From contig CAIKYB010000044.1 of NCBI GenBank assembly GCA_903831575.1, positions 1 through 64,000 on the forward strand: DNA of 64,000 nt. The letters run 5' to 3'. The position numbers were made by a program, and so were the translations under genes. This DNA is from an uncultured Bacteroidota bacterium (lineage in GTDB: Bacteria > Bacteroidota > Bacteroidia > Chitinophagales > Chitinophagaceae). Of this stretch, positions 1-8,169 are shown piece after piece; position 1 is the first letter of the stretch; each line of letters begins with the position of its first letter. Below the pieces are notes generated by a model. It worked only from the letters and a program-made list of their open reading frames with translations. It searched no databases and was not told where the DNA came from.

Positions 1-276
1 ACATTTACATATAGTGCATGGAGTAGTTGTGTATCAGGCCATCAGGCAAGAACAGTTATTGGATCAAGTCCTTTAGGCTGTACGGGAACTCCACCAGCAG
101 ACAGTCTTTCAAGAACATGTACAGCACCAACTACCTGTACCTTTACATATAGCGCATGGAGTACTTGTGTAACTGGCCATCAGGCAAGAACGGTTATTGG
201 ATCAAGTCCTGTAGGCTGTACGGGAACTCCACCAGCAGATAGTCTTTCTAGAACATGTACTTGCCCAACAATAACA
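1..276 (+). repeat. 138-bp tandem coding repeat (two copies)
   Basis: Bases 1-138 and 139-276 encode nearly the same 46 residues. They differ mainly at synonymous or single-residue positions such as SSCVSG versus STCVTG. More copies may lie to the left of the window. Confidence 0.85.
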
Positions 277-1020
277 GTTTCAACAACACCTATAAATCCA
301 ACAAGTGGTGCCAACGGTTCAATAAGCGCCTCTGCAACTGGAGGACTTCCTCCTTATACATATAGTATCAATGGAGGAGCTTATGGTAGTTCAACTTTCC
401 CATCACTTTCTTCTGGTATTTACAGTATTTCTGCAAAAGATGCTAATAGTTGCACTGGCACTTCAAATCAAGTGACTTTAGCCTGCCCAACAATAACAGT
501 TTCTGGAACGCCTACAAGTTCTAAAGTTAATTGTGTAAACAATTCTATTTTAATTACAGCTAGCAATGGCGTTGCTCCTTATACTTATAGTAAAGATGGT
601 ACAACTTTCCAATCTAGTGCCACCTTAACTCCGTTAGCAGGGGGTACTTATACAATAACTGCAAAAGATGCGAAAGGTTGTACAGGTACAAATACAGTAA
701 CAATTTCAGCACCTGCAACTGTTCATTTTGCGACAGATGTAAAACCTACAATTAATAGCTATTGTGGAAGTGCCAATATTAGCTGTCATAACCATAACAA
801 TAACTGGACAACTTATAGTAACATTGTAGGAAGTAGTTCAGGAAGTACATGGTCTAGTAGTCTACTTACATTTATTGGACGAATAAGAGGGACAAGTTCC
901 ACCGGTTGTGTGTATTCTTCAGGTAATCACAATATGCCACCAACAAGCGCTACTGCTTGGAATACTTTTATTCAAGGGGCTTTTACCAATTGGGTCAATC
1001 AAGGATATCCAAATAACTAA
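1..1020 (+). CDS. Surface protein C-terminus: TSP1-like repeats, SprB repeats, cytochrome-like tail (5' partial)
   Basis: The frame of the 472..1020 ORF is open back to base 1, so this is the last 339 residues of a larger protein whose start lies outside. In order it holds two 46-residue tandem repeats (138-bp period) with a thrombospondin-1-like pattern (FTYSAWSxC, HQARTV, a C-G pair and a terminal SRTC), then two SprB-type beta-sandwich repeats with the PYTYS and GTYTITAKDAKGC signatures. It ends in a domain of about 100 residues resembling the haem domains of the lipoproteins at 1139 and 57004 (V.F..D..P..N, a CH, a late MPP and W..QG). In this copy the haem motif reads CGSANISCH, which is CX6CH and not canonical. 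It is probably secreted and surface exposed. No T9SS sorting tail is visible at its C-terminus. Its substrate is unknown. Confidence 0.75.
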   Translation, partial: TFTYSAWSSCVSGHQARTVIGSSPLGCTGTPPADSLSRTCTAPTTCTFTYSAWSTCVTGHQARTVIGSSPVGCTGTPPADSLSRTCTCPTITVSTTPINPTSGANGSISASATGGLPPYTYSINGGAYGSSTFPSLSSGIYSISAKDANSCTGTSNQVTLACPTITVSGTPTSSKVNCVNNSILITASNGVAPYTYSKDGTTFQSSATLTPLAGGTYTITAKDAKGCTGTNTVTISAPATVHFATDVKPTINSYCGSANISCHNHNNNWTTYSNIVGSSSGSTWSSSLLTFIGRIRGTSSTGCVYSSGNHNMPPTSATAWNTFIQGAFTNWVNQGYPNN

Positions 1021-1138
1021 ATGAATATCATTGCTTTTATATTATGGCTTCAATAATTTTGAAGTCATTGTATTCTTTCGAATTTATAAAAATAAAAAAT
1101 AACACAACCCATATTAATTAACCAAGAGAATCAAAATA

Positions 1139-1507
1139 ATGAGTACAAAAAAAATCATTTTATCTATTTTATTTTTAGCAGTTGTTTCTGTAGTTGTAAC
1201 TAGTTGTTATAAGGATAGAGAAGAGTTGCTTTATCAAGCGAAAGCTGCTGATTGCACTAACCCTGACGCACAGGGGCCAAAATTTGCAGCGGTAGAATTA
1301 ATCATGAAAAGCGAATGTGTCGGTTGTCACTCAGCAGGGGGCACTAGCCCAGATTTATCAACAAGCTGTAACATTTTAAGCCAATATGAAGGCATATACA
1401 ATCAATGTGTAGTTCTAAAAAGAATGCCGCAAGTAGCACCATTATCTACAGCATATCAAACAATTATTAAAGATTGGTATGACGCCGGCCATAAACTTAC
1501 AGACTAA
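1139..1507 (+). CDS. Monohaem c-type cytochrome lipoprotein
   Basis: This is a 122-aa protein with a lipoprotein signal peptide (lipobox VTSC near residue 23), so it is probably anchored in a membrane facing the periplasm or outside. A CVGCH haem-attachment motif lies at residues 60-64. A later RMPQ may supply the distal Met ligand. The mature N-terminus CYKDRE matches CYKDRT in the lipoprotein at 57004, and the rest aligns (PDL, MP, a terminal W...G), so the two are paralogues. It is followed by an OB-fold protein, a YceI protein and a DUF5777 barrel on the same strand with short gaps, suggesting one operon. The role is inferred to be electron transfer; the partner is unknown. Confidence 0.75.
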   Translation: MSTKKIILSILFLAVVSVVVTSCYKDREELLYQAKAADCTNPDAQGPKFAAVELIMKSECVGCHSAGGTSPDLSTSCNILSQYEGIYNQCVVLKRMPQVAPLSTAYQTIIKDWYDAGHKLTD

Positions 1508-1522
1508 TTAAATCAACAATTT

Positions 1523-1987
1523 ATGAAAAAGTGGAAAAAAGGTTTACTTGTTCTATTTGTAGTGGGTTTAGTTACAGGAGGATATGTGTTTTATATTGTA
1601 ACCAAAAAGCCACCTACTGCAGCAGATAGTAAGCCAATTAAAGAAATGAAAGCAACTAGTCTTTTTATGGAATTGGACAGCAATTTCAAAAAGGTTGATT
1701 CCTGCTACATTAATCAAAATATTGCTGTATCTGGTAAAATAAAAGAAATAGATACAGTAAGCAAGCATGTGTTCATTGATGCCGGAACATCATGCTCCAT
1801 CAATTGCAGTTTTGATAGCACCGAATTTTCAAAATTGAAAGCATCTCTGAAAGTGGGTAATGCAATAAATATAAAAGGAATCTATTCAGGTTGCGATGGA
1901 TGTGATAAATCAGCAGCTGACGATGGAATGGATATGCTTTCCACCGATAAAATAGCCCAATTAAAAACCTGCACTTTAAACAATTAA
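1523..1987 (+). CDS. Membrane-anchored OB-fold (tRNA_anti-like) protein
   Basis: This is a 154-aa protein with an N-terminal transmembrane anchor (residues about 7-26) and a periplasmic domain resembling the tRNA_anti-like OB-fold family of Bacteroidota (pattern VSGKIKEID, a central CSINCSF, GNAINIKGIYSGC). Despite the family name, no tRNA role is implied for these exported proteins. Several cysteines (SINC, GCDGCDK) could bind metal or form disulfides. It starts 15 bases after the cytochrome stop and precedes the YceI gene, so it is probably co-transcribed. The exact function is unknown. Confidence 0.6.
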   Translation: MKKWKKGLLVLFVVGLVTGGYVFYIVTKKPPTAADSKPIKEMKATSLFMELDSNFKKVDSCYINQNIAVSGKIKEIDTVSKHVFIDAGTSCSINCSFDSTEFSKLKASLKVGNAINIKGIYSGCDGCDKSAADDGMDMLSTDKIAQLKTCTLNN

Positions 1988-2010
1988 TAACATCTAAAAA
2001 ACATACTACT

Positions 2011-2565
2011 ATGAAAAAAATCCTTCTCATTTTATTGGCTCTTTTATCTATAAATGGTATTCATGCACAAAACAAAATTTACACCACAAAAACAGGACAG
2101 GCCTGGTTTGATGCTGGTACTGGCATGGAAGACATCACAGGAACCAACAAGTCGGTATTAAGTGCATTCAATCCTGCAACTGGCGACATGCAGTTCTCTG
2201 TATTAATTAAAGGGTTTGAATTCTGGAGTGCTTTGTTAATGGAGCATTTTAATGAGAATTACATGGAGAGTGATAAATTTCCTAAATCAACTTTTAAAGG
2301 GAAGGTAACTAATATGGATAAAGTCAATATTGCAAAGGACGGCACTTATCCAGTAACGGTTAAGGGTACACTTGAAATTCATGGCGTGAAAAAAGACGTA
2401 GAGACAACTGGAACATTTAAAGTAAAAGGAGAGTCAATAGCAGCGTCTTCAGAATTTACTGTAGTTTTGGATGATTATAAAATTGCTATACCAGGTGTTG
2501 TAAAAGATAAATTATCTAAAACGGCAAAAATAAAAATCAATTGTAATTACACTTTATCAAAATAA
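2011..2565 (+). CDS. YceI family periplasmic lipid-binding-like protein
   Basis: This is a 184-aa protein with a cleavable signal peptide ending HAQ near residue 20. The remainder fits the YceI family: an extended antiparallel barrel that binds isoprenoid-type molecules. Family features visible include FEFWSALLMEHFNENYMES, the FPKSTFKG segment and the GTLEIHGVKKDV hairpin. In Bacteroidota, YceI genes often neighbour DUF5777 barrels and cytochromes, as they do here. It may carry a quinone-like or other polyprenyl ligand, but this is inference. It ends 5 bases before the DUF5777 gene. Confidence 0.8.
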   Translation: MKKILLILLALLSINGIHAQNKIYTTKTGQAWFDAGTGMEDITGTNKSVLSAFNPATGDMQFSVLIKGFEFWSALLMEHFNENYMESDKFPKSTFKGKVTNMDKVNIAKDGTYPVTVKGTLEIHGVKKDVETTGTFKVKGESIAASSEFTVVLDDYKIAIPGVVKDKLSKTAKIKINCNYTLSK

Positions 2566-2570
2566 AAACA

Positions 2571-3467
2571 ATGACTATTAAAAAAACTAAGACAATTTTA
2601 TTTGCATTTGCTTTAAGTGTTTCATCTTCACTTTTTGCACAAGATGATATGTTAGCTGGAATGGATAAAGAAACACCTAGACAATATGTGACTAATGCCT
2701 TCAAATCAAGCAGGGTAATCAATGGCCACTCTATGGAATTTATAGGGAAGGGTGTATTGGATGTAAGAATCTTGCATCGTTTTGGATATGTGAATTCAGG
2801 GTTTGAGAATTTGTTTGGATTAGATCAAGCGTCTATGCGTTTTGGTTTTGATTACGGCGTAACTAAAGATCTTACCATAGGTATTGGAAGAAGTACATTT
2901 GACAAAGAGTACGATGGATTTATTAAGTACAGAGCTATTCCTCAAACTACAGGAGGGAAGCACCCTTCTCCCGTATCGGTGGTATTGGTAACAGGATCTA
3001 CAATCATTGGTACAAAATGGGCTGATCCTTCAAGAAAAAATTATTTTTCCAGCAGAATGGGATATTACAATGAAGTAATTGTAGGTAGAAAATTCAATGA
3101 AAATTTTAGTGCTCAAATTGCGCCTACACATGTACATGTTAATTTAGTTTCTGGGAAAGATTATACTAATGATTTCTTCGCCATAGGCCTAGGTGCGAGA
3201 TATAAAATATCTAAGCGTACAGCCTTTGTAGTAGACTATCACTATCTTATTAAATCAGGGAAAGACCAAACACAATTTGACCTGATGAAAAATCCATTAG
3301 CCATTGGATTTGATATTGAAACAGGGGGGCACGTTTTCCAATTGCATTTCTCTAATTCCAATGGGATGAATGAAAAAGCATTTATCACCAATACAACACA
3401 TAGCTGGGGTAAAGGAGAAATAAGTTTTGGATTTAATTTATCTAGAGTATTTACGGTGAAAAAATAA
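2571..3467 (+). CDS. DUF5777-type outer-membrane beta-barrel protein (copy 1)
   Basis: This is a 298-aa protein with a signal peptide (cleavage after LFAQ, near residue 24) followed by alternating hydrophobic and polar strands with aromatic ends, as in a small outer-membrane beta-barrel. The segment LDVRILHRFGYVNSGFENLFGLDQAS is closely matched by LEFDIQHRFGTVNNGVKDLYGLFGPS in the protein at 56044, which identifies the two as paralogues. In both loci the barrel is coupled to a CYKDR haem lipoprotein. It may be a pore or conduit for a small molecule or a docking site for the cytochrome. No function is established. Confidence 0.7.
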   Translation: MTIKKTKTILFAFALSVSSSLFAQDDMLAGMDKETPRQYVTNAFKSSRVINGHSMEFIGKGVLDVRILHRFGYVNSGFENLFGLDQASMRFGFDYGVTKDLTIGIGRSTFDKEYDGFIKYRAIPQTTGGKHPSPVSVVLVTGSTIIGTKWADPSRKNYFSSRMGYYNEVIVGRKFNENFSAQIAPTHVHVNLVSGKDYTNDFFAIGLGARYKISKRTAFVVDYHYLIKSGKDQTQFDLMKNPLAIGFDIETGGHVFQLHFSNSNGMNEKAFITNTTHSWGKGEISFGFNLSRVFTVKK

Positions 3468-3493
3468 GTATCTCATCAAACTTAATTACTTAG

Positions 3494-3525
3494 AATGCCT
3501 GCTTTTATAGCGGGCATTTTTTATT
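3494..3525 (+). terminator. Rho-independent terminator of the cytochrome/YceI/DUF5777 operon
   Basis: AATGCCTGC and GCGGGCATT form a 9-bp stem with one G.T pair and a 7-base loop, followed by a T-run. It lies 27 bases after the DUF5777 stop. Confidence 0.75.
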
Positions 3526-3910
3526 CTTATACAACAGGAGTTATCTCGTCGTTGTGGTTTGTACCATCAGTTACCAACAAAACCGCCAAAGCTAGTTTTA
3601 GGTTGCTTGGAAAGAGGCTCCGTTGTTGTGTTACGAACCACATATAAAATTCCCCGCTAATAATAAGGCATTGGTAGACGAACCCAATTTTTTTTCTAAG
3701 TCAATTAACCAAGGTTTAACGAGAATGAATACCATAATTTTTTTTAGGTACCCATAGTAGATATTTTACCCTGTTCAATTTGCGAATAATTTGAAGTTTG
3801 AACGAAAGGATAGAATCACTCTGATTGTATTTCACGTGATTCATGCGGACATACGTAACATTTTTTTGTATGTACTGCTATTCAATTAAAGTAAGGATAT
3901 TGCCCTAAAT
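3526..3910. other. Gene-free stretch between terminators
   Basis: No credible ORF was seen. It contains an 11-bp inverted repeat with one mismatch (TGTGGTTTGTA near 3553 and TACGAACCACA near 3634). It also has a 7-bp inverted repeat GAATCAC/GTGATTC (3813-3819 and 3836-3842). It may be the relic of a small element or an untranslated RNA, but nothing decisive is visible. Confidence 0.4.
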
Positions 3911-3940
3911 AAAAAACCTCCGATACTTCGGAGGTTTTTT
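3911..3940 (-). terminator. Strong hairpin terminator after gldJ (bidirectional)
   Basis: AAAAAACCTCCGA and TCGGAGGTTTTTT form a perfect 13-bp stem with a 4-base loop. A-rich and T-rich flanks make it functional on both strands. It lies 11 bases beyond the gldJ stop. Confidence 0.85.
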
Positions 3941-3950
3941 ATAAGTTATT

Positions 3951-5513
3951 TTATTTTCTTTTTGATTTGCTCTTCTGTTTTCTTTTTCCAAAGATATTAC
4001 CTTCTTGGAATCCAGGTCCTTCAGGTGGTCCAAGATAACTTTGGGCACATCTGAAACCTACTGTACTCGCACCTTGATCTTCTTGCATGTAACGACGAGA
4101 ACCTGGAGTTAACCAATAAGCTCTGTCATTCCAACTACCGCCTTTTATTACTCTTGATTTATCGTTGATCAGTGTAGTTGAACCATAGCCATATGAAGCA
4201 CCACTAGCTGAATCTCCATCTAAATAGTTGATAACATTATTACGTTGGTAATTGGTTCTGTTTTTAACCTCTTCATCAGAGATGTCAACTTTCTTTAAAC
4301 GGCCCATGCTGTCTCTTTCATATTCTCCACTACTGTTTTTGTAAAACTTCTGGAATCTGTTACCACGGAAATAGTTGAAATCTTGTCCATCAACAGGAGT
4401 TAAAGGTCTGTAAACATCACCAACCCACTCACTCACATTACCACACATATTATATAAGCCAAACGCATTAGGATAAAAAGCTTTCACATTTCCAGGTATC
4501 GCCGCACGATCATTCAAGCCTCCTGCAACACCCATATTATCTCCACTAGTACGCTTGAAGTTAGCTAAGAATTTCCCCTGGAATGTACCATGTCTGTTAT
4601 CTCTTAAACCATTGATGTTTTTACTCCAAGAATATAACAACTGATTTGAACGTAATTCCTCTCCACTTTTACTTTCGCTTTTACGGGGAGAAGGATTCTG
4701 ATCAACCAAACCATATGCAGCATATTCCCACTCTGCTTCTGTTGGTAAACGATAGCTCATACCAAGAACGCCATCATCCATACGAACCGTACTTCTTGGT
4801 TTATTGTTGATGTCCTTAAGAACTGATTTTTTTGGTTTTGCTTTTCCCTGAATCATTTCAGGATTAGATAAATAAGCATCTGTATTAAAGGAACCATCTG
4901 CACCAGCACCTTTCATCTCTTTTTTTGCAGCATCTTTTTTCAAATATCCTTTCTTAATAAGAGTAAGTTCGTTAACGCGATCTGTTCTCCAAATACAAAA
5001 ATCATGCGCTTGCTGCCAGCTAACACCTACAACTGGGTAATAGTTGTAAGATGGATACCTGAAATAAAACTCTACATATGGTTCATTGTAAGCTAACTCT
5101 TCTCTCCAGCAAAGTGAATCTGGCAAAGCTTTTCTAACGATTGCAGTATCGTTATTGAAAGTGTTTTCCAGCCAATACAAATATTCTCTGTAATGTACAT
5201 TTGCTACTTCTGTTTCATCTATAAAAAATGAAGGAACGGTTACTCTGCGTGGAGTATTGTTCCAATCACCCATAACATCTTCTTCTTTTGCACCCATTAC
5301 AAATGAGCCGCCCTGAACAAAAACAAGCCCAGGACCAGCTTTAGGGTATTTAATTTTGGTAACATGGAAATTCCCCATGTTCTTGTCATCGTAATTCCAT
5401 CCGGTTACAGACGATTGCGCCTTTTTCTTACCCCCAGAACAGGAGATTAAGATTACGGTAGTTAACGATACGATTAAAATGTTCTTGAAACTCATTGTTT
5501 TCTGCATGTGCAT
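3951..5513 (-). CDS. gldJ: Gliding motility/T9SS lipoprotein GldJ (formylglycine-generating-enzyme fold)
   Basis: This is a 520-aa lipoprotein (lipobox LISC) with a SUMF/FGE-sulfatase fold. It shows the GldJ-type start GLVFVQGGSFVMG...DVMGDWNNTPRRVTV, a FFIDETEV segment, the RLPTEAEWEYAA core, GLYNMCGNVSEWVGDVYRP and the closing RVIKGGSWNDRAYWLTPGSRRY...GFRCA. GldJ proteins stabilise GldK and the type IX secretion ring on the periplasmic face of the outer membrane. The WNNTP motif and the long insertion between NVSEWV and KGGSW fit GldJ better than GldK. The tail is very Lys/Arg-rich. It is divergent from porV, a pairing like the gldJ-porU-porV locus of other Bacteroidota, but porU is not between them. 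Confidence 0.85.
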   Translation of the reverse strand: MHMQKTMSFKNILIVSLTTVILISCSGGKKKAQSSVTGWNYDDKNMGNFHVTKIKYPKAGPGLVFVQGGSFVMGAKEEDVMGDWNNTPRRVTVPSFFIDETEVANVHYREYLYWLENTFNNDTAIVRKALPDSLCWREELAYNEPYVEFYFRYPSYNYYPVVGVSWQQAHDFCIWRTDRVNELTLIKKGYLKKDAAKKEMKGAGADGSFNTDAYLSNPEMIQGKAKPKKSVLKDINNKPRSTVRMDDGVLGMSYRLPTEAEWEYAAYGLVDQNPSPRKSESKSGEELRSNQLLYSWSKNINGLRDNRHGTFQGKFLANFKRTSGDNMGVAGGLNDRAAIPGNVKAFYPNAFGLYNMCGNVSEWVGDVYRPLTPVDGQDFNYFRGNRFQKFYKNSSGEYERDSMGRLKKVDISDEEVKNRTNYQRNNVINYLDGDSASGASYGYGSTTLINDKSRVIKGGSWNDRAYWLTPGSRRYMQEDQGASTVGFRCAQSYLGPPEGPGFQEGNIFGKRKQKSKSKRK

Positions 5514-5913
5514 CCTTTTTGCAAATTGGTTAACGAAAGCTTTTATAGTTTATTGTAAACAGTTGGCTCACAATATCCGCGAATATATAAACTTTACTTT
5601 GAACCAACCTCAATTTTGCAAAAAAAATAAGCATGTTTTATTATTTTATTAACATGCAACTTTTTTATTTGTATTCTTGTCTTAACGAAGACATTTAAGT
5701 TTTTTACACCAAACAGGCAATATAAATTGTAACCTACCGTTTTGGAAGCCTTAACTGGTAAAATAGATAATTAAAGAGTAATTTCAAGTTTTTAAAGGAA
5801 GTTTTAAAAAAATCTTGGTGATTTCGATAAATCAGCTATTTTTACACCCTGTTTAATTAAAAAGTATTCAACTATAGAGAAAAACTCTACCTAACCAAGA
5901 CAATTAAATTAGC
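5514..5913. promoter_or_regulatory. Divergent gldJ/porV control region
   Basis: This is a 400-bp AT-rich spacer between divergent T9SS genes, with no ORF. It includes a GCATGTT/AACATGC inverted repeat (5631-5637 and 5651-5657) near the middle and a recognisable porV promoter at its right end. Confidence 0.5.
5815..5844 (+). promoter_or_regulatory. Likely porV promoter (Bacteroidota type)
   Basis: TTG, a 19-base gap, then TATTTTTA, which is one mismatch from the Bacteroidota -7 consensus TAnnTTTG. The implied leader to the porV ATG is about 60 bases. Confidence 0.5.
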
Positions 5914-7032
5914 ATGAAACAAGCAACTTTGAAGCTAACTGCTTTAGTTTTATTATTAGCAGGATCTATTACTGCGAGCCAGGCACAAACAATTAATGTT
6001 GTTACAACAGCAGTGCCATTTTTACGTATTTCTCCAGACGCAAGAGCTGGGGCTATGGGAGATGTAGGTATCGCAACAGCTGCAGATGCAAATGCGGGAT
6101 TTTGGAATTTAGCAAAAACGCCTTTTGCAAGCCAAAAAACGAGTATATCATTATCGTATACTCCATGGTTGAGCGACTTAAAATTAAATGATGTTTATTT
6201 TGTAGCATTAGCAGGTTACCATCAATTAGATGAAACACAAGCTATATCTGCTTCATTGAGATATTTTAGTTTGGGAAATATTGAATTCACAGACGCAAAT
6301 GCGAGTCCTCTTGGAAGTTACAGACCACGCGAGTTTGCATTTGATGCAGGATATTCTAGAAAACTATCTAAAAAAATGGGATTAGGTATAGCTTTACGTT
6401 ATATAAATTCGAGTTTAGCTTCAGGAGCGATTGGAACAACAACATACAAAGCTGGAACTTCAGTAGCAGGAGATGTTCATTTCTACTACAAAGGAACCAA
6501 TGCAAGTGGCAACGGTTTTGATTATGGTGCTACATTAAGTAACTTGGGATCTAAAATATCTTACACAAGTAACGCCAATCAAAAAGATTATATTCCTGCT
6601 AACCTTGGTTTAGGTGTAGCTTACAACAAAGTTTTTGATGCAGATAGTAAAATTACTTTTGCATTGGATTTGAATAAATTATTGGTGCCAACACCTCCAA
6701 GTTCTGGAGATTCTTTAGCAATGGTTTCTTATCATACCAAGAGCGTAGTATCTAGCTGGTTCAGCTCTCTAGGTGATGGTGATGACATGAAAGAAATTGC
6801 TGTTGCTGTTGGTGCTGAATATTGGTACAAAGACCAGTTTGCTTTCAGAGCTGGATATTTCAATGAAAATAAGCAAAAAGGAGATCGTAGATTCTTTACT
6901 TTAGGTGCTGGTTTAAAATATAACACTTATGGATTAAACTTCTCTTACCTATTGCCTTCAGGTTCTGGAGTAAGTCGTAATCCACTTTCAAATACAATGC
7001 GTTTCAGTTTAGTGTTTGATTTGGCTAAATAA
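5914..7032 (+). CDS. porV: Type IX secretion outer-membrane protein PorV
   Basis: This is a 372-aa outer-membrane beta-barrel of the FadL-like PorV/LptO family. The signal peptide ends SQAQ near residue 25. The mature start VPFLRISPDARAGAMGDVGIATAADANAGFWNLAK is the PorV hallmark, and the C-terminus ends with a barrel strand (MRFSLVFDLAK). PorV shuttles T9SS cargo from the SprA translocon to the PorU sortase at the cell surface. It stands alone between a promoter and a terminator, with gldJ divergent upstream. Confidence 0.92.
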   Translation: MKQATLKLTALVLLLAGSITASQAQTINVVTTAVPFLRISPDARAGAMGDVGIATAADANAGFWNLAKTPFASQKTSISLSYTPWLSDLKLNDVYFVALAGYHQLDETQAISASLRYFSLGNIEFTDANASPLGSYRPREFAFDAGYSRKLSKKMGLGIALRYINSSLASGAIGTTTYKAGTSVAGDVHFYYKGTNASGNGFDYGATLSNLGSKISYTSNANQKDYIPANLGLGVAYNKVFDADSKITFALDLNKLLVPTPPSSGDSLAMVSYHTKSVVSSWFSSLGDGDDMKEIAVAVGAEYWYKDQFAFRAGYFNENKQKGDRRFFTLGAGLKYNTYGLNFSYLLPSGSGVSRNPLSNTMRFSLVFDLAK

Positions 7033-7049
7033 TTTTTAATAACATTATG

Positions 7050-7082
7050 AAAAAGCGTTTCTTTAACCGGAAACGCTTTTTT
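7050..7082 (+). terminator. porV terminator
   Basis: AAAAAGCGTTTC and GAAACGCTTTTT form a perfect 12-bp stem with an 8-base loop, ending in T residues, 17 bases after the porV stop. Confidence 0.85.
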
Positions 7083-7131
7083 ATTTTTGCAACGTAAATG
7101 TTATTTCAAAGGTTCAATATGTACCAAATAT

Positions 7132-7163
7132 TATTAGCCCACGGTTTAAACCGTGGGCTAATA
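7132..7163. repeat. 32-bp perfect palindrome (REP-like)
   Basis: TATTAGCCCACGGTTTAAAC followed by its exact complement: 16-bp arms with no spacer and a GC-rich core in an AT-rich spacer. It resembles the REP-like CCCACGG/CCGTGGG hairpins found scattered in many genomes. It lies between the porV terminator and ispF, next to a 9-bp-periodic array. Confidence 0.75.
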
Positions 7164-7170
7164 TAAAAAT

Positions 7171-7215
7171 AACCTTTTAAACCTATTGAACAGATTCAAC
7201 CTATTAAACCTTAAA
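7171..7215. repeat. 9-bp-periodic array upstream of ispF
   Basis: Five consecutive 9-mers: AACCTTTTA, AACCTATTG, AACAGATTC, AACCTATTA, AACCTTAAA. Each begins AAC and is mostly AT. The same pattern occurs before nuoC and beside bshA. It ends 4 bases before the ispF ATG. Confidence 0.7.
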
Positions 7216-7219
7216 TACC

Positions 7220-7702
7220 ATGTCATACAGAATTGGTTCCGGAGTAGATTTTCACCAGCTGGCAGAAGGCAGAGGTCTTTGGATTGGCGGCGTTTGCATA
7301 CCTCACCACAAAGGATCGCTGGGTCATAGCGATGGAGATGTATTGCTTCATGCTATTTGCGATGGCCTTTTGGGTGCTTTATGTTTGGGAGATATTGGCG
7401 TTCATTTTCCCGATACCAATAATGACTATAAAAATATTGACAGCAAAATATTATTGCAACGTACTTTCGAATTGATACAATCAAAAGGATACGAGGTTGT
7501 AAATATAGATAGTACTTTATGTTTGCAGGCGCCTAAGATTGCAGGCTTCATTCCATCAATGCAACAAGCTATTTCCACAATTTTAAAAATAGCTATCACA
7601 GACATTTCAATAAAGGCAACTACTACAGAGAAAATGGGTTTTGTGGGCAGAGAAGAGGGACTCGTTGCGTATGCCACCGTTTTATTAAAACAAGCATCAT
7701 AA
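7220..7702 (+). CDS. ispF: 2-C-methyl-D-erythritol 2,4-cyclodiphosphate synthase
   Basis: This is a 160-aa enzyme, the usual length. It converts CDP-ME 2-phosphate to MEcPP with release of CMP in the MEP isoprenoid pathway in the cytosol. The zinc-site residues are visible as D10 and H12 in SGVDFH and H44 in GHSDGDVLLHAICDGLLGA. DIGVHFPD and the C-terminal ATTTEKMGFVGREEGL are family signatures. The dut start lies 6 bases after its stop, so the two are probably co-transcribed. Confidence 0.95.
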   Translation: MSYRIGSGVDFHQLAEGRGLWIGGVCIPHHKGSLGHSDGDVLLHAICDGLLGALCLGDIGVHFPDTNNDYKNIDSKILLQRTFELIQSKGYEVVNIDSTLCLQAPKIAGFIPSMQQAISTILKIAITDISIKATTTEKMGFVGREEGLVAYATVLLKQAS

Positions 7703-7708
7703 ATACCA

Positions 7709-8149
7709 ATGGAAGCCATAAGCATTAATATTATTAATCTTTCAGCAAATGAACTTCCTGCATATGCTACTGTAGGATCTGCTGGAATGGATATCAGAGC
7801 GTTTTTAAATGACCCTGTAACACTCCAGCCAATGGAAAGGGCCTTGATTCCCACAGGATTATTTGTAGAACTTCCTGACAACTTTGAAATACAAATCAGA
7901 CCCAGAAGTGGTTTGGCATTAAAGCAAGGCATAACTTGTCTGAATACACCTGGTACTATCGACAGCGACTACAGAGGTGAAATAAAAGTGTTGCTTATCA
8001 ATTTAAGTAATGAAAATCAAGTCATTCAAAATAATGACCGAATTGCACAAATGGTTGTAGCAAAAACAGAAAAAGCCCTATTTAATCTTGTTGACAAAAT
8101 TGATGAAACCAAACGTGGAGCCGGAGGATTTGGTCACACTGGAAAATAA
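7709..8149 (+). CDS. dut: dUTP diphosphatase (dUTPase)
   Basis: This is a 146-aa trimeric dUTPase that hydrolyses dUTP to dUMP and pyrophosphate, keeping uracil out of DNA and supplying dTMP synthesis. All five family motifs are present in order: [41 protein letters not shown] and [11 protein letters not shown] (the mobile C-terminal arm). It sits between ispF and the DUF4292 gene with short gaps, an arrangement that suggests an operon. Confidence 0.96.
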   Translation: MEAISINIINLSANELPAYATVGSAGMDIRAFLNDPVTLQPMERALIPTGLFVELPDNFEIQIRPRSGLALKQGITCLNTPGTIDSDYRGEIKVLLINLSNENQVIQNNDRIAQMVVAKTEKALFNLVDKIDETKRGAGGFGHTGK

Positions 8150-8169
8150 AATAGAATATCAATATTACT

